From assembly GCF_042453785.1 (NCBI RefSeq), contig NC_091670.1, positions 34,421,501 through 34,485,500 of the forward strand: a stretch of DNA of 64,000 nucleotides, read 5' to 3'. Under the pieces are notes generated by a model, which was given only the letters and a program-made list of their open reading frames with translations, did not search any database and was not told where the DNA came from. This document shows positions 36,717-47,272 of this stretch, piece after piece (the first letter of the stretch is position 1; each line of letters starts with the position of its first letter). Origin of the DNA: Malus domestica. Taxonomy: Eukaryota; Streptophyta; Magnoliopsida; Rosales; Rosaceae. The translations under genes were made by a program, and so were the position numbers.

Positions 36717-36726
36717 ATGGCGACAT
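36717..36726 (-). promoter_or_regulatory. Zinc-deficiency-response-like box 1 upstream of ZIP
   Basis: The minus strand reads ATGTCGCCAT, 9 of 10 to the known ZDRE consensus RTGTCGACAY bound by bZIP19/bZIP23 in Arabidopsis. It lies about 42 bp upstream of the TATA box. Confidence 0.5.
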
Positions 36727-36770
36727 GGAAAGGGAAGTGGGGTTGGCAACTGTATGGTTGGTGAAGCCAA

Positions 36771-36780
36771 ATGACGACAT
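36771..36780 (-). promoter_or_regulatory. Zinc-deficiency-response-like box 2 upstream of ZIP
   Basis: The minus strand reads ATGTCGTCAT, also 9 of 10 to RTGTCGACAY, with the mismatch at the same position as box 1. The boxes start 54 bp apart. The second has an exact copy in the ZIP relic at 39807. Confidence 0.5.
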
Positions 36781-37741
36781 TATGTGTTAATGCAACAGTT
36801 TAAAGGAGGTTGGAGGATTTTAATTAGGTTTTAAACTTTAGATCACTATCTAAACTGTCACTTATGACCACTGACTGGGACTCGGGCACTTAAGTATTTA
36901 TTAGGGATGGCAGAAAAAAGCCCTCAATGTTCCATCTTTGAATGGAATTAGCCAGCCATTGCATGAGCATGGTTGTTGGTCAATACTTAGGAAAAGGAAT
37001 TGACTTGTCGTGTGGGGCACATCAAGCAACGGTTTTGATTTGAACAAAAAAGGTTAATTCTGGTCATGTGTTTTGGGTCTTGACTCATAGTCATGTTTCA
37101 GCATCAGCAAGTAACATAGATTAGGATATATGATTGTCGCACCGTCATATTGTATTATTAATTTATTTATGTTATAATATATATTAATTTATTTGTTAAG
37201 ACGTATCAATCATATTATACAAGTAACAGTGTGGTAGCTAGTAAAAAATTAATATTTAAGATGACAATTTCATATATTGCACTCACACGTACCAAAATTT
37301 ATCAGAAAGGACAAAAAAATTCTTTACATTTTTAGTCTTCTTCTAAGAAAGTACTGTTCAATACGGTAAAGAGCTTTGTTTTAGGAGGTCTGCCTTTGAA
37401 ATCAAGTGACATACTGTAAAACGTTGACAATTTGTAAACCCCGAATCGCATCGATGAAACATTGTAGATGCCACTTGCACGTGCATCAATGGTTGATATC
37501 CTGAGCACTGTAGTATTTCTCCTGTTTCCTATATGTTTACGTTGAAGTCGAGTGATTTTCCAACATCGATGGCAACAATACTACTGATATTCCTTAAAAT
37601 CAAAACATTATAGAGATATTTATTTTTGAAACCAAACAACAAAATTATAAATGCATGCCAGTTGCATTTCAACATTTTTTCATCCGAAACAAGCTTTATA
37701 GTTTGTATCAAATACCATACGCAAAAAGTACAATAAAATAT
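36781..37741. other. Distal ZIP upstream region
   Basis: No gene or clear repeat. Any further ZIP control sequence would lie here. Confidence 0.5.
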
Positions 37742-37763
37742 AGAAAAAGAATAAGTTCTGCGT

Positions 37764-37818
<55 letters not shown>

Positions 37819-37837
37819 GCAAGAAAAAGAATAAGTT
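37742..37837. repeat. (AT)n microsatellite between 16-bp direct repeats
   Basis: AT units from about 37767 to 37818, with one G interruption at 37801. AGAAAAAGAATAAGTT occurs directly before (37742-37757) and after (37822-37837). Confidence 0.9.
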
Positions 37838-37860
37838 ACACGATTGTCTCTTATACTTTA

Positions 37861-38864
37861 TAGGGGTGGGCACAAAACCAAAACACGAATCAAATCGAAC
37901 CGCATCGAATGGTTTGGTTTTGTGGTTTCAAAACGGTTTTGGTTTGGAACCGAACCGAATAGGGGAAAAACGGTTTGGTTTTGGTTATGGCCCTTTGAAA
38001 CTGAACCGAAATCAAAATCGCATAACTTTATTAAATGTTAAATTCTAATTGGTTATTTCATTGAATCCATACATTTAGTATGGATTCAACCACATCATAA
38101 CATGGCCACATGATCTTTTTCTTTTCTTTCTTCTAGTCGTAGTTTGTACTCTTTCTTTCTTTTACTCATTTGCTGCTCAACTTCATTCTTCATCTAACTC
38201 TCTGTCTCTCTCTCTCTCGGCCTCCACTCAAAAAGATGAAATCGTACAAGTTAAACCCACAATTATTCAAATGAAACATGCACACTAATCAATCTTAGCC
38301 ACTAAATCAAATAGATATATCTCTATAGATATTTAAAGATATATTGCTTTAGATATTCAAAGCAAATTGTTAATGGTAGTCAGTTAGATATTTGAAACAA
38401 ACAATACCTGCTGCTTTAGATATTATTCACATGCACCGAATGGCAGTCTGTCAGTTAAAGGTTTGAAACTTGAATGACACAAAGTAAGTTGAATGAGTGT
38501 AATAATGTATGTTGTATGCATACATGTCTGATTGTAATTGAAGCCATGCTTGATTGAATTTTAATATTGTATGCATGCTTGAACAATGCAATAATAGAAG
38601 ACATGCAAAATGAAAAACAAACAGTAAACGTTGCTCATAGAAGAGAATTGAAGTGTATATCAAAGGAAAATGAAATGAGATACAACTAGGTAACCATAAT
38701 AGTTTTCTCAAACAATGAAACCAAACCAAAACCGTACCGAACCAAATGGTTTGGTTTCATTTCGGTTTTAGCCTCAAAACTGCATCGAACCAAACCGCAA
38801 AAACTTGCGGTTTTGGTTTTGGTTTCACCCAAAACTGCACCAAACCGAACCACGCCCACCCCTA
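37861..38864. mobile_element. Non-autonomous hAT-type element, 1004 bp
   Basis: Ends TAGGGGTGGGC and GCCCACCCCTA. Perfect 8-bp target duplication ATACTTTA at 37853-37860 and 38865-38872, the hAT signature. Subterminal regions are packed with AACCGAACC / GGTTTGGTT motifs on both sides, as in many hAT elements. The middle has no transposase. Confidence 0.88.
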
Positions 38865-38881
38865 ATACTTTATGCGGACAT

Positions 38882-39270
38882 AATCGTCCTTGAGATATTC
38901 ATAACACATAACTTTGATCCTTGAGATTTAAAATCAATAGAAGTGGTCACTGAGATTGTCCACCATCTATTATTTTGGTCCTTCCATTAAAAAACTCCGT
39001 TAAGTGACCCCTAAGCTTTTTAATGGAAGGACCAAAATGATGTATGGTAGACAATCCTATGAACCAAAGTTATGTGTTATGCAAATCTCAGGGACCAAAA
39101 TCATGTGTTATGCAAATCTCAGGGACCAAAGTTATGTGTTATACCCTGAACTTAACGGAGTTTTTTTAACGGAATGATCAAAATGGACAATCTTAGGGGC
39201 CACTTCTATTGATTTTAAATTTCAGAGATCATAGTTATGTGTTATGCAAATCTCAATGACCATTTTGATT
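38882..39270. mobile_element. Long inverted repeat (foldback/MITE), about 390 bp
   Basis: The left arm 38882-38961 and right arm 39185-39270 are reverse complements over about 75 bp with few mismatches (landmark TTAAAATCAATAGAAGTGG and its inverse). Between them ATGTGTTATGCAAATCTCAG repeats in tandem. It begins only about 10 bp after the hAT target site. Confidence 0.75.
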
Positions 39271-39544
39271 AAAAAGCCTTCTTTATGCTATATGTTGGCT
39301 ACTTTAGACTATAAAGAGAAATACAGAACTTCGAATCATTCAATGTCGTTGAACCTCCACCCATTGTGACCCTGACAACTTTGCCTTATGCATATACTTC
39401 ACGGGAGGTCCAGATTTATTCGTACTTTTTATTTTTCCTCCCTTCCTCTTCATTTGATCAACGTTGTTATTTTTGGCATAAAACTCAAAAATTAAAGCTA
39501 GTTGCAATAAGTTCGATGCTTATTTAGGGCACTACTGGCCATAA

Positions 39545-39830
39545 AAAGATTGAACTTATTACAACTAGCTTGCATTTGAGAGCTTTGGCTTCTTCGCGAT
39601 GCTCGGCGTCGGTACTGCAAGTGCATTCTGCAGAACAAAAGAGGTTAAAGGGAAAAGAAGAGGAGGAAGAAGAATGTAAGAAAAAGGAGTGGTATAGACT
39701 GGTCTTTCTGTGGTTGTGAGCATGTGGCTTATCAAAGCCTAATCTATATACTGTCTATTTATATATGTGAGTTCGAGAATTTGGCCAAAGAAAGGCTGGA
39801 GTAAAAATGACGACATGTAATTGAATTCAG
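39545..39830 (-). pseudogene. Relic of ZIP exon 1 start and promoter
   Basis: Aligns by eye to the ZIP region 36415-36740: ATTGAACTTAT-CAA-TAGCTTG, a purine-rich stretch like the ZIP signal-peptide region, TATATATG-GAGTT-GAGAATTTGG and GTAAAAATG-CGACATG. Only the first part of exon 1, the leader and the proximal promoter remain; the coding part is broken. It retains the second zinc-response-like box. No exon 2 or 3 lies on its left. Confidence 0.75.
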
Positions 39831-41674
39831 TTTGTGTGGAAGTGAACAAATGACAAGTGTGCTGTTTGAGCCAATATATTGATGATATTATGATAGAGAT
39901 GTTATGCTACAGACAAAGTCGGTATTGTAAATTTACGTGATATTATTAATTTACGTATTATAATATTGGCCAGCGATATACTTGATAATTTTAAAACTTA
40001 AGGTATAATAATGCGCTACTAGAACATGAGCGTTAAATACACATGATAGTATGACCATTATACTGAAAAATTTCATTGTAGCTATTTCTTATTTGAACAA
40101 AAGTTTGTGCCATGCAACAAAATTTTAGTACACGTCTAGACTAAATTGTGGTGAACTGAGAAAGCTAAGATGAAATGCTCCTTCATTCTAGCCAAAAAAC
40201 CTACAACGTTTAAAGGTCCATGTTGAGTGGAACATGTATGTCCACACCAAATGGAATAATACATTTTTGGAGCTTAGGCTTCAATGTTCTAGAGCTTCCA
40301 CCACTTTTTGTTATGCATATACTTCATGGTGGGTGTCCATATTCTACTAGGTTCTCTTCACATGTTAGGTCTACAATTTGCCTTCCTTGCTCTTTGTTTT
40401 TCAAAATAGAATCCATGACTATTTTGAGGATGGAAAAAAAACTCACATTAGAAGGTTAAGAAATCTTTCTAGAGCTATAAAGAATTGTGTCACTTCCTCT
40501 ATTGTTAATTGGTTTTTCAATTGAAACTTTAACTCTTTTCACGATTCACCCTCATGCATGTGAAGCTTAACAACAAAACGTGTTCTACGTCGCGCAATTA
40601 AATTGTCTACCTCCTAAGTTTAAAATCTTTATTGTATATGATGGAAAATATTCGATAATGTAAGTAATTGTCCCACTCTTAAAATTAAGAAACATTTTCC
40701 TTTTAATTTTACTATTTTAGATTGTTATTTTATGGTATTGTTCACATTGCCACATATCTTTCCGAAAAGAGAAATTCTTCCCTGTCCATCCCATATGCAG
40801 AAGACTGATGAGGATTAAAAACTGACGAAATCCTGTTGCCATTCGATGTCTATGGTTCACGTTGTCCCTCCTTCCCAGCATCTCCTTTTTCAGCCTAAAA
40901 TCAAAGTAGTAGTTTCCAACAAAAAATATATTTATAGAAAGCAATAATTTGACTGGTTCAGAACATAATTCCAATATTGTTTGGTTGGTGGTCCTATAGA
41001 CTACACAATACTATTCCGGAAGGGAATATATTTAGCAACTGGAATTTTAATTTTTGGACCAGTTTCAGTCTACCAATATCAATCTAAAAGATTTAGAACA
41101 TACTTTCAAGTAATGTGTTAAAAATAAGCTCATAAACAAAAGTAGATTCCCCATTTTGGTTGTACTCCAATAAAGATTTTTTGTTGGGGCTTACTTAAGC
41201 AGAGCGCTAGAGCATCTCTAACAGAAACTATAAAACTATTAAAACTCATTTGAAAGAGCAAATCTAAAAAACTCATTTCCAAGAGAATCTATAAAGAACT
41301 CTATATAATAGGGAAGTGAACAATTGCTCTTTAAATTTTATATAGTCACTATTCGTATGATAAATGTTAAAAAAATTATAAAATTCAATTGTGGGTCTCG
41401 GAACCAAGGATAAAAGGAAGATAGAGAAGCTTTAGAAAATAATTGGATCGGATTTGAATTGTTAATAATAAAATATTCCAAGTTTGTTAAAATAGAGAGT
41501 ACTGTTTGGAGATGAAAATTTAAACTAAGTTACTAAAATAGTTTTTTTGACACTGCTCACTCGCTAGTTTAACAAAAATTTTGAGTTTTCTCTTAGAAAT
41601 TCTCTAGTAATACAATGCTTTGTCATTTGCTTGAAATCTTAGAACTGATTCTTGGTGCACTTTTGAAATCCCAA
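39831..41674. other. Intergenic region with repeat remnants
   Basis: No gene recognised. A segment with TTATGCATATACTTCA near 40308 is a diverged copy of one at about 39385. Possible MITE ends (AGAGCATCTCTAACAG near 41210 and an opposite-facing end near 41600) are too weak to call. Confidence 0.45.
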
Positions 41675-41750
41675 ATGCTGACAAATAATACAATTTATTG
41701 ACCCCAAAAGGGATGCTGACAAATAATACAATTTATTGACCCCAAAAGGG
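41675..41750. repeat. 38-bp perfect tandem duplication
   Basis: The unit starting ATGCTGACAAATAATACAAT occurs at 41675 and 41713 with no visible difference, so it is recent. Confidence 0.9.
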
Positions 41751-41798
41751 AAAAAAACATTTGTTTGCATACTTTTGTCTTTGAACTTCTATTTGAAC

Positions 41799-41977
41799 GG
41801 AGTAGGATTCTTTTTTTTTTTTTTTTCCTTCCCTTTCCTTCTCTCCCCTCCTATTTGAACGGTCACGATTAACCCACGTTAACATCTTATATTAATTTTT
41901 TTTTTATAGAAAGATAAAGACAAGATAGAGAATATGAGAGGAGGGGATAGAAAGAGGAGAAGAGAGAATCATAATCC
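41799..41977. mobile_element. MITE of the 7.8/12.1/63.2 kb family
   Basis: Perfect 9-bp target duplication TATTTGAAC at 41790-41798 and 41978-41986. The left end is GGAGTAGGATTC; the right end, ATAATCC, has lost a few terminal bases. The core CACGTTAACATCTTATATTA is shared with the family. Confidence 0.85.
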
Positions 41978-41986
41978 TATTTGAAC

Positions 41987-42585
41987 TTCTACCTTATTCA
42001 TGCCGACAAGAACTTGGCACTTGGAGTAATTTAGATCATGTCAGCATAGCTATACAACTTTAGAGCTTAGAGCTTTGTTGATAATCATTTCATGTTTAGT
42101 TTTTTAGTTTTAATTTTTTTATTAGAGGTAATGAGGAAATATATGAGATAAATGATAATGAAGAAGCTTGTAAGAAGCAATGCATGGTCAAGAAAATCTT
42201 TTGTACGACTAAGGCATGCACACCTCTCTCTCAATCGGGGTGGGACCATGGGTAAGAAAGTGGGAGGATGAATATAGAGGACTCTCTTTTTTGCGTCTGG
42301 CTGCACAATCACATAGTCCAATGAGTGAATTTTAAGAATTCGCGAACATAGAGGGATAGAGATGTGGTAGGTATGTATAAAAAATGATAAATAAGATGAA
42401 AACTTAGTACAAAAAATTGTAACAATTTTAAATTGTTTCACTTTCAAATTTTTGTTTCATGCATTCTCTTTCATTTCTCCTCGTCCCTCCCACCACCATC
42501 CTCAACACTTCTTCACTGCTCTTTTCTCTCACATACTTTCTTTCAATCCCGAACACAAAGTAAAAATTTAAAACTATGATTCTCC
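41987..42585. other. Intergenic region
   Basis: No gene or clear repeat. ORFs here lack family features. Confidence 0.45.
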
Positions 42586-42655
42586 CCATTTGGCCATAAG
42601 AGACATAAAACATACTCCAAGAAGAAGCGTGAAACTAGCCCCAATTCGGTGTTTA
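42586..42655 (-). pseudogene. Relic of ZIP exon 3 (C-terminal end)
   Basis: CCCATTTGGCCA, then AGAGACATA, CCAAGAAGAAG and TAGCCCCAA match in order the ZIP exon 3 end at 33086-33150 (the LLAKWA C-terminus region). Only about 65 bp is visible. Because it lies to the right of the exon 1 relic it cannot belong to the same minus-strand copy. Confidence 0.6.
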
Positions 42656-43640
42656 AGTATATTTCACAGCCTTGACTAATAAGCAAGCACTAAAAGCTTA
42701 TTTACATCGCACTCTTAATTTACATAATATACAGCAAGCATCCATCGTGATCACCGTCAACAGTTTGCTTTCTTTAGAACAAGCGCATCACTTTCACGGG
42801 AAAATCTCTTGTCTGCAGTTGCTTTCTCAATACCCAGTTCAGTTTTTTTTTTTTTTTTTTTTTTTAAACGACTTCTTGCTGAATCGTGAAGAAACGCATA
42901 TCCAAAATTGTGAATTTCAGCTGCCGCTATTGTAAGGAATGGAGATTTGATTGACCAGATAGCAAACTGTTGGTGAAGAGTGGAGCGTGAGTCAACCTGC
43001 CGGCGAGGCTTCTTAGGTTTTTGCTGCTATTGGTTTAACTCTAGGACTATGCAGGATTGGTCTGCCGGATACCCTGCTATTGGCACTGCCACCGCTATCA
43101 TCTTAACATTTATTTTACAAAAACATTACTAACAAACATAAATTTATTATTTTTTAATGCTATGGTTTCTCTATGCAGATTGTTGATCTGGCTCATCTCC
43201 CATTCTACTTTTCCGCAGTGTATAGTTGCCTAATGATTCGTGTCATAAAATTTGAGCCCTTACAACCCAAAACCAAAGTGGTCAAAGATGTAACCAACAA
43301 AGATGGGGAAAAGGGAGGTCGAACACATTGCCACCCGCTCCTTTAATTGCGATGCCAAGCTGTCTAACAAGTCCACGACCAATTTCGCGTATCTGCTTAG
43401 TAGTTTTAAGTCAGGCCCAATTTAAAGTAATTATATTGTTATTTGCTCCTTCAAATGATTCCTACTGAACTATATGCATTTGTTAATTTTCGCCAAAGCA
43501 AAACTTGGTTGCACCTTGTTATAGTAGGTAGGAATTATTTGGAGGTCTAGACACATAAATGCTTCACAACCTCAACCTATAGTAGGTAGGAATTTATGTG
43601 TCTAAACTACCTCAACCTACATGCTCCACTCACAAAGCTT
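42656..43640. other. Unassigned region with a coding-like patch
   Basis: A T-run of about 22 lies at 42843-42865. At 43181-43300, after an acceptor-like TTTCTCTATGCAG, the plus strand reads IVDLAHLPFYFSAVYS and continues open for about 58 codons. I do not recognise the family; it may be an exon relic. A GTAGGTAGGAATT-A motif is duplicated near 43525 and 43580. Confidence 0.3.
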
Positions 43641-43807
43641 CAACATACAAGCTTCAACAAAAGAAAATTCAAAGAACTTAGCGAAGAAGACTTTGGTGTA
43701 TTTAACACAATACATTGAAATGAAGGAAAGCTTATTTATTGATATCCCCGATAAGTTACAAATATGTACATATACATGAGTCAAAATAAACAAACATGAG
43801 GGAGCCT

Positions 43808-44488
43808 TTACAAAGGTTGCTTAGGAGAAGTCTCAGCAGTCGGTAGAGCCCCAGAAAGAGAAGGCACCGGAGGGGGATCATTCGGAGCCTCAGTACTGGA
43901 CAGAACCCTAGAAGGAGGAGGCATCAGAGGTTGATCATTTGGAGCTTCATTACGCGGTACAGCCCCAGAAGACGAAGGCAATAAATGCTTTTGGAACAAA
44001 CCCACAAATCTCTGATGATCAAGTAAAACCTGACCATCAGATTCCTTCATCTGGTCAAGCTTCCTCTTCATGTTTGTAGCATAGTCATGTGCGAGCCGGT
44101 GCAACTGTTTATTCTCATGCTTGAGCCCTCTAATCTCCTGTTTGAGACTCATCACTTCAGCCGCCAATGATTCAACTTTGCGGGTTCGAGCAAATAGGCG
44201 TTGGGCCATATTAGACACAGAACCTGCACACTGAACACTGAGAGCCAGAGAATCCTTAACAGCCAACTCATCAGACCGTTTGGAAAGTAGTATGTTATCT
44301 TTGGGAGTGAGAAGGTTCCTGGCCACCACCGCAGCGGTCATATCATTCTTCATCACGGAATCCCCAACAGTAAGAGGACCAGTAGGGGAGACGAAGGATG
44401 GGCGCCATATGTTGTCTGGAAAAGGCGTGGCTGCCTTTTCAACAAGGTTCAAGTCAAAACGACAGTCGGAGGGGCCAGACATTTTCAA
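43808..44488 (-). CDS. Element-borne coiled-coil protein with an EAR-like motif, function unknown
   Basis: An intact 226-codon frame. Near the start is RFDLNL, resembling an EAR repression motif (LxLxL/DLN type). The middle (about 105-145, SLKQEIRGLKHENKQLHRL) is a strong heptad coiled coil. The C-terminal third is three imperfect proline-rich repeats of about 20 residues (SGAVPRNEAPNDQPLMPPPS type). It lies antisense just before the tandem-repeat part of the element, the same relative place as the antisense gene of the gypsy element at 3.8-6.0 kb. Whether it is made, and why it stays open, is unknown. It has no domain I can name. Confidence 0.55.
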   Translation of the reverse strand: MKMSGPSDCRFDLNLVEKAATPFPDNIWRPSFVSPTGPLTVGDSVMKNDMTAAVVARNLLTPKDNILLSKRSDELAVKDSLALSVQCAGSVSNMAQRLFARTRKVESLAAEVMSLKQEIRGLKHENKQLHRLAHDYATNMKRKLDQMKESDGQVLLDHQRFVGLFQKHLLPSSSGAVPRNEAPNDQPLMPPPSRVLSSTEAPNDPPPVPSLSGALPTAETSPKQPL

Positions 44489-44650
44489 AGGTGTTGAAGA
44501 GAGAAGAGGTCGGACAAATCAAGATCTTAGAAGTGCAAGAATGGAGCTTCTACTGGTGGAGATTCAAGTGTGCTTTGGAACTTAATGCTAGCCTCTATAA
44601 AAATCTGCACTCGACGGAGTTTCAGAAATCGAAGAGGCGCCTGCTCAGAA

Positions 44651-44895
44651 ATCGAAGAGGCGTTTGCTTTCTCAAAAGCTGGGCTGCTCAGAGACCACAA
44701 TGGTCGATCTTAGAAATCGAAAAGGTGTTTGCTTTCTCAAAAGCTGGGCTGCTCAAAGACCACAAAGGCCGATCTCAGAAATCGAAGAGGCACTTGCTTT
44801 CTCAAAAGTTGGGTTGCTCAGAGACCACGAAGGCCGATCTCAGAAATCGAAGAGGCACCTACTTTTCCAGCCTTGTCAGCACCTGTCACACGCAC
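44651..44895. repeat. 65-bp tandem array
   Basis: The landmark ATCGAAGAGG (or variant) starts at 44651, 44716, 44781 and 44846, an exact 65-bp period. Plus-strand ORFs across it are by-products of a unit length not divisible by three. Confidence 0.9.
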
Positions 44896-45013
44896 ACTCA
44901 GCTTTGCGGAAATTATGGGCATTCTGTCGAAGATTTCTGGTGAAGTAGAAAGCACATGAATCTTATTGTTCAATCACCCACTTCCCACACGCAACATTAG
45001 CTCAATGGGTATC

Positions 45014-46703
45014 TGATCACTCATATATTTCATGCATTTATACCATCCATTTCTAAAGTCTTTGTGATATTTTTGTGTTAAAATTGTAGCATTTTACCTT
45101 ACCTTGTGTTAATGTGTAGTTAAATTTGTTTTAGGATAAATTTCAAGCAAAAGTGGGGGAGACAATGAGCAACAGAAAATAAATGGGAAGGAAAGCAGGA
45201 CACAAGAGGAATAAAGAAAGGAAAAGAAGAATAATAAGCAAGGTGGGCAGTGCTGAAGTGGGAAGACACGGAATGGTGGAAGGAATAAGAAAATAATGAA
45301 ATGAGAAAATGATGGGCTTGGTGCTTTGAATTGTCATTGCCCTTTGGCTAAAGGCAACGGACAAAGAAGAGAAAAACAAATGGGCACTTCAGATACAACA
45401 TAAAAAAAAGAAGGAAGAAAGCAGAAAGCATAAAATCATGATGAATGATTAACATACAGCAGCAAATGCATGCGGACAGGTTGGAATTGGAAGAAAAGTC
45501 AAATGAAAAAAAGAATAAGAGAAAGAAGACTAGCAGACGTGAATAAGAGGCAGGTTAGAGGCACGGAAAGGAGGGAACAGAAGCAGAAGGCAGAGCAGAG
45601 GTCATAGACACGGGAATAAGAGGGGCGAGGCGCAGAGAAAGAGGAAGGGACAGAGCAGCAGGAGACAAGGCATAAAAGAAAAGAAGGCAGGGAGCGACAG
45701 AAGAAAAGGGTTGTATATTTTCTCAAACTCATGTTTAACTTTTGGTTTAATTTGAGAATAATGTGTAACTAATTTTTAGTAGTTAGGGGCTGTTTTGAAG
45801 CCCCGAATATGATTGTAAGTTTGTTGTGATATTTTGTTTGAATGACTTTTATGAAAGGATGAAAATTGTTTCACTACTTATGTCATTGATAAATTCTTTA
45901 TGTGTTTCTATGGATGCATACATAGTGAGCATATCTAGGATTTTAATGCTATGAATATATGTATGCCTGCCCTTATTGAATGAGGACCTACATATGTTCT
46001 AGAGTAGCACATGTTAATTGTGGTTAACATGTGAACCGATTTCTAGGATAAGTAAGACAACACCAGTACTTACGATGCCTTGTGATGACTCAAACTCTTT
46101 TTATTCTTAATGATTTCTACTTGTTAAATCTATGAACACGCCATTCTAGATTGCATGCTAGGGACTAAGTTAAGTTGAAAACACCATTCTCTTAACATAC
46201 TACATAAGAAAGAGTAATAGGTTGAGTTCTAACAGTGAGCCAACTTGAGCATCTTCATCCGGAAATAAAAGGAATTTGAATGAAACATAACATGTTTGCA
46301 TGATTATTTGGTGGTGGATAACAATTCCCCTAACTCGTTTTTCTCAAACTTGTGATCTACTCAAAATCTGTTTATGTACTGTTTTTGTATGATTTAATTT
46401 AAATAGCAAATCAACTCCAAAAATCCCAAAAATTTGTGAGACTGTCGTACTGTGTGTCTAGTATTTGCATATAAAATTTTGTTGAATTTGGATAAGTGTA
46501 AGTTAGTCTAATAATTATTGTTCGGTGGCTGGTCAGTGGAGACAGCCACCCTGTTTTTGTTACATTTTAAGTATTTGGATAAAACAATCTTTTGCGGGAA
46601 AGACCCTTATTTTCATATGCTACAATTGACAAATCTTAGTGTTAATAAGGAAAATTAATAGGATTATTGTGTGCTACTTTGTGGTGCGTTATAATTACTA
46701 CCA
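45014..46703. mobile_element. Solo-LTR-like insertion, 1690 bp
   Basis: Starts TGATCACTCA and ends TTACTACCA (TG...CA). It is flanked by GTATC (45009-45013) and GTACC (46704-46708), a 5-bp target duplication with one difference. Removing it joins AATGG to GTACCACAGA, matching ATACCACAGA in the sister segment at 47299. It is non-coding: a purine-rich strand at 45150-45720, then AT-rich. Confidence 0.65.
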
Positions 46704-47016
46704 GTACCACAGATAACTTTGCCAAAGTTCTCTGACAAAGTTGAGACACGTGAAGCTTGCAACTCCCACTACATCGCTCTGACCAAGAAGGGTAAAAGAA
46801 TAGCAAAGAAACAGCACTAACAAAGTTTAGACACATAAATTTTGAAGGTCTAGCTACCATATTATTACCCACAAGGGTAAAGGAACAGTATCACTACTGG
46901 ATAATTGGAAAGTCTCTGTGTGTCAATCTCTGTGCTTCGTGGCAAGGTAGACTAGCAAACATGCCCAACCTTTACTCACATTCGAGAAAACTCCCAACAA
47001 AATTGCTTGCTTCAAA

Positions 47017-47272
47017 ATCGAAGAGGCACCGCCCTCCGAATCTCGAGAGCCAGACTCCCAACATGATTACTTTCTCAAAAATCGAAGAGACACCACTCTC
47101 CGAATCTCGAGAGCCAGACCCCCAGCATGATTGCTTTCTCAAAAATCGAAGAGGCATCGTTCTCCGAATCTCGAGAGCCAGATCCTCGACAGAATTGCTT
47201 GTTCGAAAACCGAAGAGGCACCACTTTCCCAACTTCAAAAGCCGGATCTCCTTGGATAAAGCTTGTCTGTAA
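47017..47272. repeat. 64-bp tandem array, four copies
   Basis: ATCGAAGAGGCA-like landmarks at 47017, 47081, 47145 and 47209. The unit shares TTGCTTTCTCAAAA-TCGAAGAG with the 65-bp array at 44.65 kb, so both derive from one ancestor. Confidence 0.9.

Noticed and set aside
44398-44959. Overlapping plus-strand ORFs of up to 181 codons
   Set aside because: They run through the 65-bp array in shifted frames; since 65 is not a multiple of three they reuse the same repeat in all frames.
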